A DNA stretch of 64,000 nt from Istiophorus platypterus (taxonomy: Eukaryota; Chordata; Actinopteri; Istiophoriformes; Istiophoridae), in NCBI GenBank assembly GCA_016859345.1, contig CM029121.1:27888527-27952526 (forward strand). The letters run 5' to 3'. This document shows, one piece after another, positions 1 to 18,299 of the stretch (its first letter is position 1; every line of letters starts with the position of its first letter). The position numbers and the translations under genes were made by a program. The notes beneath the pieces are model-generated. The model saw only the letters and a program-made list of their open reading frames with translations. It was not told the DNA's origin and made no database searches.

Positions 1-33
1 TACTTTATTCCCGAGGCCTCTGCAGAGTCTTAC

Positions 34-69
34 CTGTCTGTCTAAACAGCGCTGTCCTCTAAACTGTAT
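34..69 (-). CDS. Possible further rfwd3 exon
   Basis: On the minus strand a strong donor (CAG|gtaagact) ends a 36-base open stretch that follows a possible acceptor (acacag). It would be phase 0 at both ends, matching the phase left by the exon at 334-371. The 12 encoded residues are not recognisable and the acceptor has a poor pyrimidine tract, so this is only a candidate. Confidence 0.2.
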
Positions 70-333
70 CTGTGTTTTAAAATGGTGTTTAGTCTTATTT
101 ATTATTTTCCTTTAAATGATTGGATTATCTTCTGTTATTTACTTTCTATTAATAATTTTATAATCTTAAATGTAAGTTTAATTTGCAATTAAAGTGAATA
201 TTTGCCATTCAAAGCTTCCTCTAGCCAAAAAAAAATTTATAGATAAATAAGAAATTCCTGTTCTCTGCATTAAAATACTTGACATGAATATGATGTGTGG
301 AACTGGAAAGTGTGGTGAAGGTCTGTGTGTTAC

Positions 334-878
334 CTGGACGCCCTGATGTTGAGCATCTGTCCTCTCATTGTCTGCAGCTGAACTGGAGTCTGAATGCAAA
401 GAAAATTCACACTGGACTCAGGCAGAACCACGGTATAACATAATATATACACAGGCCTGGCTGGAGCTCAATCATAAAACCCTCATTTCACCATGTAAAA
501 CAGATTGTCAAGATCCCAGAGTCCCCACTGGTGTGAGGGAACCAGTTCAGCTCATGTAGCCCAGACGACAGTAGGCAGGCTTTGGTCAGACTCACTGGTT
601 AAACCAGCATCCTGTGGTTGTGTCTGTTCGCCGGAGACACTTAGGTGAGGACTGGCCGGCGGGGCGGCGTCGACAGGCAGCGCAGCGGCGGATGCGCGTT
701 CTCCATCCCCCTCTTCCCCTGCTTCGTCGTCCTCGTCAGACTCGCTGAGCTCTGTGGTGCTGCCGGACTCCGGCTCAGCCGCACTGGCGGCTGGCGCTCG
801 GAGCAGGAAGTCTGGGAAGCCCCTTGAGGGGGCCGCGGTCTGGCTGGGGTAGTGGACCCGGAGGCCCTGCCTAAAGCA

Positions 879-931
<53 letters not shown>

Positions 932-1853
932 AGTTCAATACCTCCAGAAAACACAAACTCAAGACAAAATTAAAGGTGGTGGGTGGAGAGTGCAGGGGGT
1001 GAAACTTGTGTAGAAGGTATCTTTAAATTTGGCCTTTATGCTGTGAGCCAAGTCAGATACTGTAATTCAAACCCGCAATAACTGATTTAGATCCAAACAC
1101 AGGGTCACTAGAAACAAGCTGTGCATACAGCACTGACATATCTTCACCCTTCAGGCTGCTATATTGAACTTGTTAGCAAATAGTTTCTTATATATCCACA
1201 CTCAGATCAACAGTATCCTTCATCTGGATCTGGTCTCTGAGTCCACCTGACGGATCTAAGTCCAGTACTTCATCTCTTTTTGCTACGGTTTTGGTCTCCA
1301 CCAGCTCCTGAGGAAACTTCCGGCTCTTTAGCTGCTAAATGCTCCACTATGTTCACCAGCTGGTCTCTGACTAAGCCGGCAGTGGACGGCAGGTTTTCAC
1401 AGATGTTTCTAAGACAACAGCTGCCCAGTATTTAAAGCCACTTTAATATGTTATTAGACTTTTCCAAAGACTTTGCATTAGAAGCATCAGGGTAAAACAC
1501 ATGAAACTAAAGACAGGGTCTTCTCTGTGGAATAATTCTGGGTACCTGACTCTCCTCCGGATGGGCACCCCCTGAGCTGCAGAGGGTGCAGCTGCCGTTC
1601 TGCCCACCGCCCTCTGACTGAACGCCCAGGTTGCAGGAAGCCTGGGGGGCACCCGAGCCGCCGCCCGCCCCTCGCTGTCGTCGTCGTCATCGTCGTCTTC
1701 GTCCACCTCAGTGCTGCTGCCGGAATCCGAGATGACCTGGGGTGCGTTGGCGTCCTCGGCCCCCCCCGCGACAGCAACCTCTGGCTGCCCGCTGCCTCCT
1801 CCCGGTGGACGGGAGTCCCCCTCCACGGGGGAGTCTACCTCCATGGCCTCCAT
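334..1853 (-). CDS. rfwd3: E3 ubiquitin ligase RFWD3, N-terminal part (partial)
   Basis: RFWD3 is a RING/WD40 ubiquitin ligase acting on RPA at stalled forks and in the Fanconi pathway. Only the N-terminal acidic, disordered region is here; the RING and WD40 exons would lie beyond position 1. Three exons with compatible phases: 1853-1546 (start MEAMEVDSPVEG right after an acceptor; an in-frame ATG two codons upstream would lie in the intron), 870-596 and 371-334. The protein has an acidic run (STEVDEDDDDDDDSEG), a basic IRRRVRQ at the first junction and a second acidic stretch (TELSESDEDDEAGEEG). Human RFWD3 has a similar start (EAMEYD), an RTRRRV motif and a Ser/Asp-rich stretch before its RING. 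RFWD3 also neighbours MLKL in human, which supports the call. With no RING visible, the name rests on weak similarity plus synteny. Confidence 0.6.
879..931. repeat. (CA)n microsatellite at an rfwd3 splice acceptor
   Basis: About 26 CA units. In the gene's direction this is a (TG)n tract ending about 8 bases before the acceptor of the exon at 870-596, so it sits where a polypyrimidine tract would be expected. Confidence 0.95.
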
Positions 1854-2899
1854 CTGCATGGCAGCACGGTGAGAGAAAGGCGAGGTCATATGTTGTTAGT
1901 CTCTACTTGACTCTGCCCTGACAAGTCACAATTTGTTCTGTGCTGCCCACTGGGAAAAAACAGCTGTGTTCTGTTTATTCCCCAAATTTTCAGCTGCATG
2001 AGGATGTCGATCCAGACAACTGGATTTTTTTTTTTATGCCAATATAGATTTGGTTCAGGGTTTGGGAATTTTTAAAACTGGATAACCATATATCAAACTA
2101 TGTTTACTTTTTATAAAAAAAAATAAACACCAATCTCTATATGCTACATTCAGATGAAGTCTTTTAAGAACTGTGACAGTGAGAACGACATTTTAAAGTT
2201 GAAAAATCAGTGTTGTAAATGTTTCTAAAAGGAATCTCTAACCTGTCATTTCTGCACTGCAACTCCTTTGAAATTTTACCGTTATCTCGTAAAGCCAGTC
2301 ATGGCCTTGCACCGCCCTACATCACTGGCCTCGTAACCCCACGTATTCCTACTCGTGGGGTCCTCGGCGGCGGTGGCAGCGGCTTTGGTTGCTTTTCCCT
2401 TCATCAGAGACCTGTTATCAGCGGTGACCACGCCTTTGTAGGCAGGGCTTTGGATGAGTTTACATGAGGAGTGCAGGTTAAGCAGCTCTGTAACTGCCTC
2501 TGAAAAAAAAGTCTTTAAATTTTTATTCGGATTTTTTAGTGTGTTTGATTTTGTGTTGCCATTTGCCTGTTACAATGTTTTCCAGCAATGCAATATATTC
2601 CCTTGCGGGATTAATAACTGTTTTTGAAACACACTGTAGCCTTAACAAATGTGGTACAAAAACATTATTATAACCTTTAACCGCTTCTCCTGCTACTATT
2701 TAAAACACCCTTTCAGATCTGTAATCCAGATTCATGCGCCCATATGATTATGTCACTTATCAGTACCTCTCAGGAGGGAAACCTAACCCTCCCCTGCTCC
2801 GCAACCAGATGTTGAACACAGAAAGTCTGGTTTAGGAATGAATGAGGGCTGACGCAGGGTGAAATTATTCAGCTGGCACCTTAAGATCCTTTGGTTCTA
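1854..2899. other. rfwd3 5' intron; nothing else recognised
   Basis: AT-rich sequence between the first coding exon of rfwd3 and its CpG island, with short T runs. No open frame here resembles a protein. The stretch around 2219-2467, open on the plus strand, looks like non-coding or repeat-derived DNA. Confidence 0.5.
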
Positions 2900-4150
2900 T
2901 GTTATAACCTCGAGTAGACAAAGCTCCTCGTCCTCCTGTGGAAGTGAGAGTGAAGTTACCCTCAGAACCACCTGCAGCTGCAGGAGCCGCAGGGTAAAGG
3001 AGAAGCGGGACCAACTGCCCGCGGTTAGAGGCTGAACGGCGGACAGAGAGGATTCACTCGACTCCGAGCGGATAAAGGGACAAATCACCGGATCTCTGAC
3101 GGACGACCAGCTCGTCGCCCGCTCACCGCGGCTGAAACGCGTCGTTCTCCCCATGGAGACGAGCCGCGCTCCGCCGCCCCCGCTACGTCAACAGTTACAC
3201 AACCTGCCGGCTGTGCTAACCAGCTAGCCAGCTAGCCGGCTAGCCGCCGCCGGGTGATCCGGGTGATCCGTCCCATTGAAATTAACCCGGCTAATTTATC
3301 GGTCGACCTCCCCCCCCGCGATGGCGCACGCCTCGCGTAGCGTTCCGCGGGCCGGGTGGTGCGTTCTCCGGCTAAGCGCCGAAATCTAGCCCGAGGTGAC
3401 CGAGGCCTCCAAGCGATAAAAGCTAACAGTGGCTTTTTGTATCAGGTTCAAACTCGAGTCGACGTTTTTAGCGATCTTATCAGAACATAATAAACGTGAC
3501 TGTATAGTTAAAGTTGTCTTTTTTATTTCTGCTTTTACCTCCAAGCAGAATGGGCGGTTGGGCTAACGTTAGCTAGCATCGGGGAGGTTGAGGCTGCAGA
3601 CGCGCTAATTGAAACCTTGTGCTGTTTTCATCGAAGTCAACACGCACGTAGCTCCGGTCGTTAGTGGCCGCGGTGGTTTACGTGTCTAAGCCTGAAAAAA
3701 CGAGTCGGCTCGGTTTGCTTTCGTTGGAGAACCGAGTCGGCTGCTCCCGGACCGCGGCGGCGGCGGCGGCTCGGTGAGGAGTCAGACACCCACCTGCTCG
3801 GAAGGTTTAACAGCCGCCGATCCCGCTCTGAAACACCGCGACGGGTAAGGACATGGCTCCGCGCTGGGGATGGGTGACAGGTCGACCCGGGCGGGCTGTG
3901 ACAAGGCTTTTCTCTGGCGGCCGCTACTCGAGGTCCGCTCCGCGCCGCTGCTCCAGCCGGCGCCGCGCTCGGGGCTCGAATCTCCCGGCGCCGGCCCGCT
4001 GCGCCCGCCCCATCCTGCCGCCGCGTCACGGCCGAAGATCGTCGGCGGACAGATGCGCGACTCCTCGGCGGTCTGGTCGCCGCCGACGGAGCCGACGGAG
4101 CGGTCGGTTTATTAGGGACACCCCGCCGGGCCCGCTGCTGTCTAACGCAA
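2900..4150 (-). promoter_or_regulatory. CpG island, probable rfwd3 promoter and 5' UTR
   Basis: GC- and CpG-rich stretch in two blocks (about 2.9-3.4 and 3.7-4.15 kb) containing GGC triplet runs and a cluster of CTAGC palindromes near 3218-3250. It lies upstream of the rfwd3 start, as expected of a housekeeping promoter. A donor-like site (GAGG|gtaact, minus strand, near 2958) could end a non-coding first exon. Long open frames on both strands here are an effect of GC content, not genes. The exact transcription start cannot be placed. Confidence 0.55.
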
Positions 4151-4383
4151 CGGCCCTGCTGCGGATCCCAACCTGTTTACATCGATGCGAAGCAAGAGTT
4201 GTAGCAAAATCTGAACTTTTTAGTTCTAATTAAAAGGGACGGTCCAACTCTCTCGGCCCGTTATTCAGGGTAAAGTCAGGGAGTGAACGCTCCGACTAAG
4301 AAGAGGAACTCAAACGTGCGCTCGCTAGATCAAATGGAAAAGGAAAATTAACATCGTGAACAGTGTCGTTCCAGCCAGAGGAG

Positions 4384-5187
4384 ACAAGAGGAGGAGGAGG
4401 AGGAGGAGGAGGAGGAGGAGGAGGATGAGGATGAGGAGGAGGATGAGGAGGAGAAGGAGGAGGAGGAGGAGGAGGAGGATGAGGAGGAGAGGAGGAGGAG
4501 GAGGAGGATGAGGAGGATGAGAAGGAGAAGGAGGATGAGGAGGAGAAGGAGGAGGAGGATGAGGAGGATGAGGAGGAAGGAGGAGGAGGAGGATGAGGAG
4601 GAGAAGGAGGATGAGGAGGAGGAGGAGGATGAGGAGGAGGAGGATGAGGAGGATGAGGAGGAGGAGGAGGATGAGGAGGAGAAGGAGGAGGATGAGGAGG
4701 ATGAGGAGGAGAAGGAGGAGGATGAGGAGGATGAGGAGGATGAGGAGGAGAAGGAGGATGAGGAGGAGAAGGAGGAGGATGAGGAGGATGAGGAGGATGA
4801 GGAGGAGGAGAAGGAGGATGAGGAGGATGAGGAGGAGGAGGATGAGGAGGATGAGGAGGATGAGGAGGAGGAGGAGGAGGAGAAGGAGGAGGAGGAGGAT
4901 GAGGAGGAGGAGGAGGATGAGGAGGAGGAGGAGGAGGATGAGGAGGAGGAGGAGGATGAGGAGGATGAGGATGAGGAGGAGGATGAGGAGGAGGAGGAGG
5001 AGGAGGAGGATGACGATGAGGATGAGGAGGATGAGGAGGATGAGGAGGATGAGGATGAGGATGAGGAGGAGGATGAGGAGGATGAGGAGGATGAGGAGGA
5101 GGAGGAGGATGAGGAGGATGAGGAGGAGGAGGATGAGGAGGAGGATGAGGAGGAGGAGGAGGATGAGGAGGAGGAGGAGGAGGACAC
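4384..5187. repeat. 800-bp GAG/GAT tandem repeat
   Basis: Nearly uninterrupted GAG, GAT and occasional AAG triplets. The plus strand is purines except for the T of each GAT. The 3-base period makes long Glu/Asp, Arg/Met, Ser and Leu/Ile open frames on both strands, none with other protein features. It lies between the rfwd3 CpG island and the 3' end of mlkl. Confidence 0.97.
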
Positions 5188-5670
5188 CTACAGAGAACAT
5201 CAGTGTGTCATTGGGTTTACTGGCAAAGCTTCAGCCCCTTAAAAAATCACCACTCAAGCTGGATCAGACGCCTTTTTTATTCGCAGAGAGACTCAGTGGT
5301 GATGCTAAACACACGAGGTGAAGGAGATGAAACTAAAAACAAGAAAACATGAGGTTGGCGTACTTGTGACAGCTTGAAAACATTTTTTTGCACCACCAGG
5401 TGGATGCCGCCACCACCACCACCACCACCACCACCCTTCAGTTAGATGAGACGGAGTCGCAGAAATCTCCAGAGCTCGTGTTAAATCTCCTGAGAGACAA
5501 GCATAAGAGACAGGAAACAGGGTGGCAAAGGCCTGAGGTCAATACTGCTTAAACAATAGCCCACAGTTTTGAGAAGATGCGTGAGAAGGCTGCAGCCTTG
5601 TCCCAGAGATGCTTCCCCAGGAGCCACAGTAAACTGAAACAAAACCTTATGGCTTTTAGCCTTGTAAACC
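5188..5670. other. Intergenic stretch downstream of mlkl
   Basis: Unremarkable sequence with a short (CCA)n run near 5409-5434. No gene or RNA recognised. It separates the GAG repeat from the mlkl poly(A) signal. Confidence 0.5.
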
Positions 5671-5671
5671 T

Positions 5672-5677
5672 TTTATT
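5672..5677 (-). terminator. mlkl poly(A) signal
   Basis: AATAAA on the minus strand, 83 bases past the mlkl stop codon. An overlapping AATAAA at the stop itself would be too early. Confidence 0.55.
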
Positions 5678-5759
5678 TGTGATTTATATAAATGTTTTCC
5701 ACAAATTAAAAGCCAGTGTTGTGGATCCACATTCGTGTTTCTCCAGAGCTGGGAGGGAT

Positions 5760-12856
<7,097 letters not shown>

Positions 12857-12862
12857 GACCGG

Positions 12863-14743
12863 CTGCAGAGACAGAGAGGACGTTAGCTTTAGCAATGAAA
12901 TGGAGTAAATCAAATCTGAATGCAAAAGGATTCCAGTTTATTTCTGAACTGAAATAACCTGAGCCAAACTGTAAACTATAGCACCAAATGCGGATTAATC
13001 CACCACTGAAAACAGTCCCAGACGAATAGTGCTATTTCCTCCTGTTTTAGTAATGTTTCTTAAAAACCATAGGGACCAGCTATTTTAGTAAACTACAGAG
13101 CCATTTTTTAATAAAAGAAAATATATATTTTTGACCCTTTTTAAAGTTTTATGCCTTAAGCAGGAACTAATAGGCTTGTTGTGGGGGCCGTCGACAGAGT
13201 AGGGAAGTCAGAAAAGCTGTGGTAGTGCCTTCACCACAGCACAATGGCAGAGAATAGCATTTATTTTGAGGTGCAACAAAGACACTGTGGCTCTTCTAGA
13301 AACAAAGGCTCAGTGACTCTAGAATACCTGCAAGCTGCACCGGGACGAGGTGTTCGGACAGTTTTCAATGGTATTATTTCAGTGATAGCAATATGTAAAA
13401 TAACTCTTTTTACGACCTAACTTGGCCGGACTCAGTGTAATAATGAGGAACAGCCTCTGAATTTGAACCGGGGCCTGCATGAATTCGATTGAAGGGCACT
13501 CGGGAGAACCAAGCCAATGTTACATAAACTCATGTGGAGAGCTAGCCGCCCCTCTGAGGCCAGAGACAGACCGGCTGGCTGTTCCTGCTTTTTCGTCCAC
13601 GCACCCAAACACTGACCAAAATTCAACCCAGCAGCAGGAAGTGAAACTACTGTTACGGGAGTTTTGTGGCTGAACACCATTAGAGGTCCCCAGACCGGGT
13701 CTTGCTAGGGCTCATCTTGCCTCTCAAGGACTGAAAAGTTCCTTGGGACATTTGGGAGAAAGGATATAAACATTTTCTTAAAACAGTTAAGTACTTTAAC
13801 ACATACACACAAGTTTGAATAAATGGTAAACGGCTTAATTCAATTCAAAATCCTTCAGACAAAACGCAAGACCATCTACCGGGACTTTAATAGTTTTTTT
13901 TCTAAAATTCAACATGCATCTTTGACATTATTTCTAAAGTCATAACCCCTTCGTCCTTTACTGATCATGCTCAGCTCACCCGAATCAACGGTGTAAGTCT
14001 CTACAGCGAGGAAATAAAAAGGGAAAAAGGAAGGAGAAAATAATAACAATCCGCCAGCAGCTTTGTGAGGCCGCACTTCTTTATCTCTACATGTATATAC
14101 ATACACACATGCATCCTTGGAGTAGCCACAGCCCTGGGTCGGGAACCACTGGACTAAACTAGCTGACTGTACATAAATAGGTTAAACCCAACTCCTATGG
14201 CATCTGAAATGTTCATATATAATAATAATAGTAACAATATATTAGACACATGCACCACCCTCCTGCACGATTAAATACTTTCTGTACATTTTGGCGATAA
14301 GACTTGGAAGAAGGATTTACCTCTTAAACCAGCAGCTGTGTGAGCGAGCTGCCCAGTGAAAACATGTTCAAAATAAAAACGGAGGAGTCTGTAAAAGAAA
14401 AATGGCTCCTCTGCATTTCCATCTAGAGCTGCACTACATGAGCTGTGTGCAGGAGATTCGTTGGTTGGGCGATAACCGTCCGTTTCATCTCCACGGTTTG
14501 TTCTTTCCTCTGCCTCTCAACCCATGTTCGATTTATTTATGAGAGCAGCTAAACATCTTAGCTGACGGAGCCTCTCAGACATGAAAATCACGTGTGGAAC
14601 TAAGAGCAGCAGAGGGGGACTACTACTCATCGCCTGGTTTTCCACCGGGTTCAATGTTTGTCTTAAGCAGAACTGCGAACCAGCATTACAGTAAAACTCT
14701 AGCGGAGGGAAAGGCTGAGTCTGCGGCAGACCAAGCTACTCAC
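12863..14743. other. mlkl first intron
   Basis: Between the probable non-coding first exon and the first coding exon of mlkl. It contains a short piece (about 14135-14165, GGGAACCACTGGACTAAAC) of a repeat family also seen near 27.39 and 47.73 kb. No coding exon recognised. Confidence 0.4.
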
Positions 14744-14935
14744 GGAGTCGACATCCAGAGGAGACGTGGAGCAGAGATAGTCCGAAACAAAAGGTTTATT
14801 TTACCTCGAAGTGGAAATCAAAGACAAGTCCGTGACGCCCGGGAGTGAAACCAACCAGCGTCTGTAAACTTCAGCTCCTTCTCCGCTGCTCTCAACTTCC
14901 TCTTCCTGTCAGTTGCTCCCGGTTTGTTTCTGTTC
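14744..14935 (-). promoter_or_regulatory. Probable mlkl non-coding first exon and promoter area
   Basis: On the minus strand a good donor (GACTCC|gtgagtag) ends at 14744, upstream of the acceptor at 12863 that opens the first coding exon. The sequence before it is moderately GC-rich and purine-rich (for example GAAGAGGAAGTTGAGAG). The upstream limit is a guess and no TATA box is obvious. Confidence 0.35.
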
Positions 14936-15890
14936 CACTGCTCCGACGCGACCGGGGCTTATTTCTCCTCCCTGAAGCAGGAGCACAACGCACTGCACGG
15001 TGATGGAGGCGCGGACGGCGTGAGGCCCATGCTCGGTATCTACGGACAGGATGAGAAGAACAGACCCACCAAAGGTGCTTGGAAATGCACCTGACGGCTG
15101 CATACATGACATCATGACAACAGCCAGAGGCCAAAAGCTCATTTTGGCAGGTTAAAAGTTACCAGGTGATGATCTTGGTTGGAGACGTGGGAAATGAAGG
15201 AGCAGCGTTGCTCCACAGTTGGTACTGTGATACTGTGATGAAACCACTCAAATGCCCACTGATTTATAGAACGAGTCACTGGAAGGAAAACACAAAGGTT
15301 AAGATTGGGATTTATTATTATTATTAATGATTGAAAGCTTAATATTCATCCAACCGAGTGGAAACAATCCATAAAATACATTAGCCTACCCACAGCCTTT
15401 ATGTGTCATAAACTGTTTGTATTCTGCTTTCTTGTGAAAAAAGTCTGCGTTGAGCTGGGCTGGGGCTGGAAGGCCACACACTTGACCTCCATGAAAAATA
15501 TCATTTTATTGAAGTTGGGTTCAATGAATGCTGCACATTAACCACTAAACATTTACACATGCAATATTTTATTCCAGTGATTAAGAAAGTCTGAGCTGTA
15601 GAACCACAGGTCAACTTGCAGAGTTCCCTTCGGGCTTTCATGTGTCATACAGTGACATACAACTACCTGCAGATGCCTACAACTACCTGCAGACAGGTCA
15701 CCTGCAGACACCTGTAAAGGCAAAAAGGCTTGCAGCAGTGTCTTGCAGGTCAATCAAACTGATCCGGTTGGGTGTGTCCTAAACAAGTCTAAATATCTTG
15801 GATCTACAACTGTATTGTATCTGACAACAGAATGTGATTGGCGCCATAAGGAGGGGAAAATGATAACCTATCAGCTGAACCACATTAGAG
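14936..15890. other. Intergenic region between mlkl and copy D
   Basis: No gene recognised. Around 15655-15745 there is a short local repetition of CTACCTGCAGA/CACCTGCAGAC units. Confidence 0.4.
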
Positions 15891-15897
15891 GATGCTG

Positions 15898-15948
15898 TAT
15901 AAAACAATCATGTTTCACCTGCGCTTATACACACCCGGATCAATACAG
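15898..15948 (+). promoter_or_regulatory. Possible TATA promoter and first exon of copy D
   Basis: TATAAAA at 15898-15904, with a donor-like AATACAG|gtagct 45 bases further on. The next matching acceptor (ctctccag) lies at 17674 just before the ATG of copy D, so a tiny non-coding exon is possible. It mirrors the intron-before-ATG layout of the other MLKL-related genes. Weak evidence. Confidence 0.25.
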
Positions 15949-16431
15949 GTAGCTTGCACTGGTATCCACTTTACAGTAAGTAATCATTTCCTCTTTATCT
16001 ATTATTTTAGCTTAACTTAGTGAACAGTCATTGATATCTGTGAGTTTAAAAAAACAATAATCATATCTCACCTATAATAATATATGGTCATTTTTTTAAA
16101 TATTAATACAAAACAAAAACAAACAATTTTGATACAGATTCCTTAGATTTGTGGGACTTTTTCTGCACATTGTATAATCTAGTTCTATCTTTCTATGTTT
16201 AGTCTCAATTCTGTTTCTATTTTTCTGTTTCTGTTGTAAGTAATTTAATCTTTTATTGAATTTGTTTTTGTTTGTTTTGTATTTACATACCTCATCATAC
16301 TAGGCAGACATTTTATAATTTTTCACTGTAAAGTTAACTTATGAGCGCTATCTGGTGGTAAAACGACTATGTAATGTAATGAAGACACTGTTTCTAAATG
16401 ACCTCAAACTAACCATCCAAGAAAACATTAA

Positions 16432-16986
16432 GTCAAGGGTACCTTGACTTGGTTGTGGTTCTAGAAGATGTTTCCCCTCTCATCCAAGAGGCCTCTTCAG
16501 TTCTGACCCAGGGCTTGGTGGAGTCATTATCAAGGCCAGTGATACCAATTGGTTTTTTAGTGCTCCTCGCTGCTGTAACGACAGTTGTTAGAGTCATTAA
16601 CGGCAACTCCTACAATTCCAGCATTATAGATGGTCAACCCCTACAACTCCAGCAATGTAGGTGGTGTATGACACTACCTTTCCCCCAGACTTCCTAGCTC
16701 CTCTGTTGAGGAGGTCCACAACACCTGGGAGCTAGGTGTTGTTTTACAGCAAATTTTACAGCACATCTTCCCTTGACTCCAGTAATAAAGGTGATGTATT
16801 ACACCACCCATCCTCCAGGTGTCATAAACCTCCTTCTCAACAGCAAGGAGCACTAATAAACCAAGTGGTATCAATAGCCACCAAAGCTACTTGGGTTTCC
16901 CCACCAGTCTTTCAGAACTGAATAAGCCTCTTGGATAAGAAGTGAAACGTCTTCAAGATCCACGACCGAGTCCAGTTGCCCTTGAC
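16432..16986. mobile_element. Foldback (MITE-like) element
   Basis: Imperfect terminal inverted repeats of about 80 bases. The left end begins GTCAAGGG and includes CTCATCCAAGAGGCCTCTTC; the right end is its complement, ending CCCTTGAC. The interior holds no protein-coding potential and has its own partial repeats (TCCAGCATTATAGATGG and the later TCCAGTAATAAAGGTGATG). The sequence just outside the right end resembles one at about 34.17-34.24 kb. Confidence 0.65.
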
Positions 16987-17680
16987 TTCATTTTCTCTTG
17001 GCTAAGTATGACCTGGATGACTGAGAATCTTCACAGGCGTAGGCGTCAAACTAAGTTTGTCAGGTTAATTTTTGGTCCAGTGAGTACTGGCCATATTCAA
17101 GCACCTATCTACTGGAGAAACTAGGGATGCCAAGGAAAACTTGTTTTGTGTTGAGATTGGTGCACTCAAAACAAACCACACCACACATCACTTCAGCTTA
17201 CAAGGCTTTTTAGTCAGAGATGCATTTTGTTGCTGGAACCAAAAAATTACCAACAGGGAAAAACTGAGCAACAAGTTGGACGTCCTTAGATTCGGACAGC
17301 AAGCAGGGTAAAAATGTAAAGTAAAGTAATATATTCTGTATACTTTATGTACGTATTCCTGATTTAGCTGTTTTGTCTGATTCAGGAATGTTATTTGTAG
17401 TTTTGTTACTGATTAAAAATGTTGGTTTATATTCCCCTTATGTTGTTGTTCTAAAGTCTTCTCATGGTATTTTGCTTTCCTTCCTCTGAAAGGCACTGCA
17501 TATTTATCACCTGAACACAACATTATATATCAGAAGATTTAAAAGAAGCAGAATATTATATAAAATGCCCAACGTGTCAGCCCTATTACAGTTCACTGTA
17601 GGTATAGTTTCCATTCATGCCTGATTAATGCCAGTACATGTTGGTCCAAGCTAACTACTTCCTTGTCTCTCCAGCTGATC

Positions 17681-18072
17681 ATGGAGGTGATTTCCCCCTT
17701 TCGGACAGTCTACAACGTCTTGCACAGTATGAAGAACAATGATGACCAATGTCCCTACATTCTGCAGAGAATGAATGCTCTGAAGAAACTGATGTCTCTC
17801 GAACAGGAGGAGGAAGACCAATTCCCCGAGGATGTGAAGAGGATGTCCTCCAGGAGAAGAAGCTGGGTGAGCAGGAGACAAAGCTGGTTGAGCAGGGGAC
17901 GAAGCTGATTGAGCAGGAGGTGAAGCTGATTGAGCAGGAGGTGAAGCTGGCTAAGCAGGAGAAGAAGCTGGTGGAGCAGGAGGAAAGGAGTGCAGAGCAG
18001 GAAGACCTACTGCAAAGAGTGGAATCAAAACTAGACTATAAAAATACAGCATACTACTGTGTTCTGCAGTGA
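17681..18072 (+). pseudogene. MLKL N-terminal-like copy D, coiled-coil tail, frame broken
   Basis: Starts at an ATG seven bases after an acceptor (ctctccag|CTGATC), the same layout as mlkl (CCGGTC) and copy B (CCGATC). The first 45 or so residues (MEVISPFRTVYNVLHSMKNN then RMNALKKLM) align with helices 1-2 of the MLKL four-helix bundle. That frame stops at 17906-17908. A second frame, open to a stop at 18070-18072, encodes about six heptads of the type EQEVKLI, a strong coiled coil. The two frames meet at a near-perfect 11-base tandem duplication (17828-17838 and 17839-17849) whose length would shift the frame. No kinase domain follows. It is inverted relative to its relatives. It could be a recent pseudogene, a polymorphic allele or a product of unseen splicing. 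Confidence 0.55.
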
Positions 18073-18288
18073 AGAGGATCTTCGTAAATGCTTCCATCAA
18101 TCACAGACATGCTTCACTGTTTGCACGATTATCTGTAACGTCCAAAGAATATTTTCATATTCTGAAATTGTTCAGTTCTATAGCAGACTCCTTGTATTTC
18201 ACTTCAATGTTTTTTCTGGCTCTTAATTGCAAGGTATGATTGCCTCATGTTAAATTGCTAAAATCTACTTTGGTTTTCATACTAGGTG

Positions 18289-18294
18289 AATAAA
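18289..18294 (+). terminator. Poly(A) signal downstream of copy D
   Basis: AATAAA on the plus strand 217 bases after the stop at 18072, consistent with the coiled-coil frame being the end of a transcribed gene. Confidence 0.35.
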
Positions 18295-18299
18295 TATTG

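Noticed and set aside
3661..4233. Overlapping Arg/Ala/Pro-rich open frames on both strands
   Set aside because: CpG-island base composition makes stops rare; no conserved protein features.
4508..5321. Long Glu/Asp, Arg/Met, Ser and Leu/Ile open frames on both strands
   Set aside because: Pure product of the GAG/GAT triplet repeat; no start context, exon structure or non-repeat domain.
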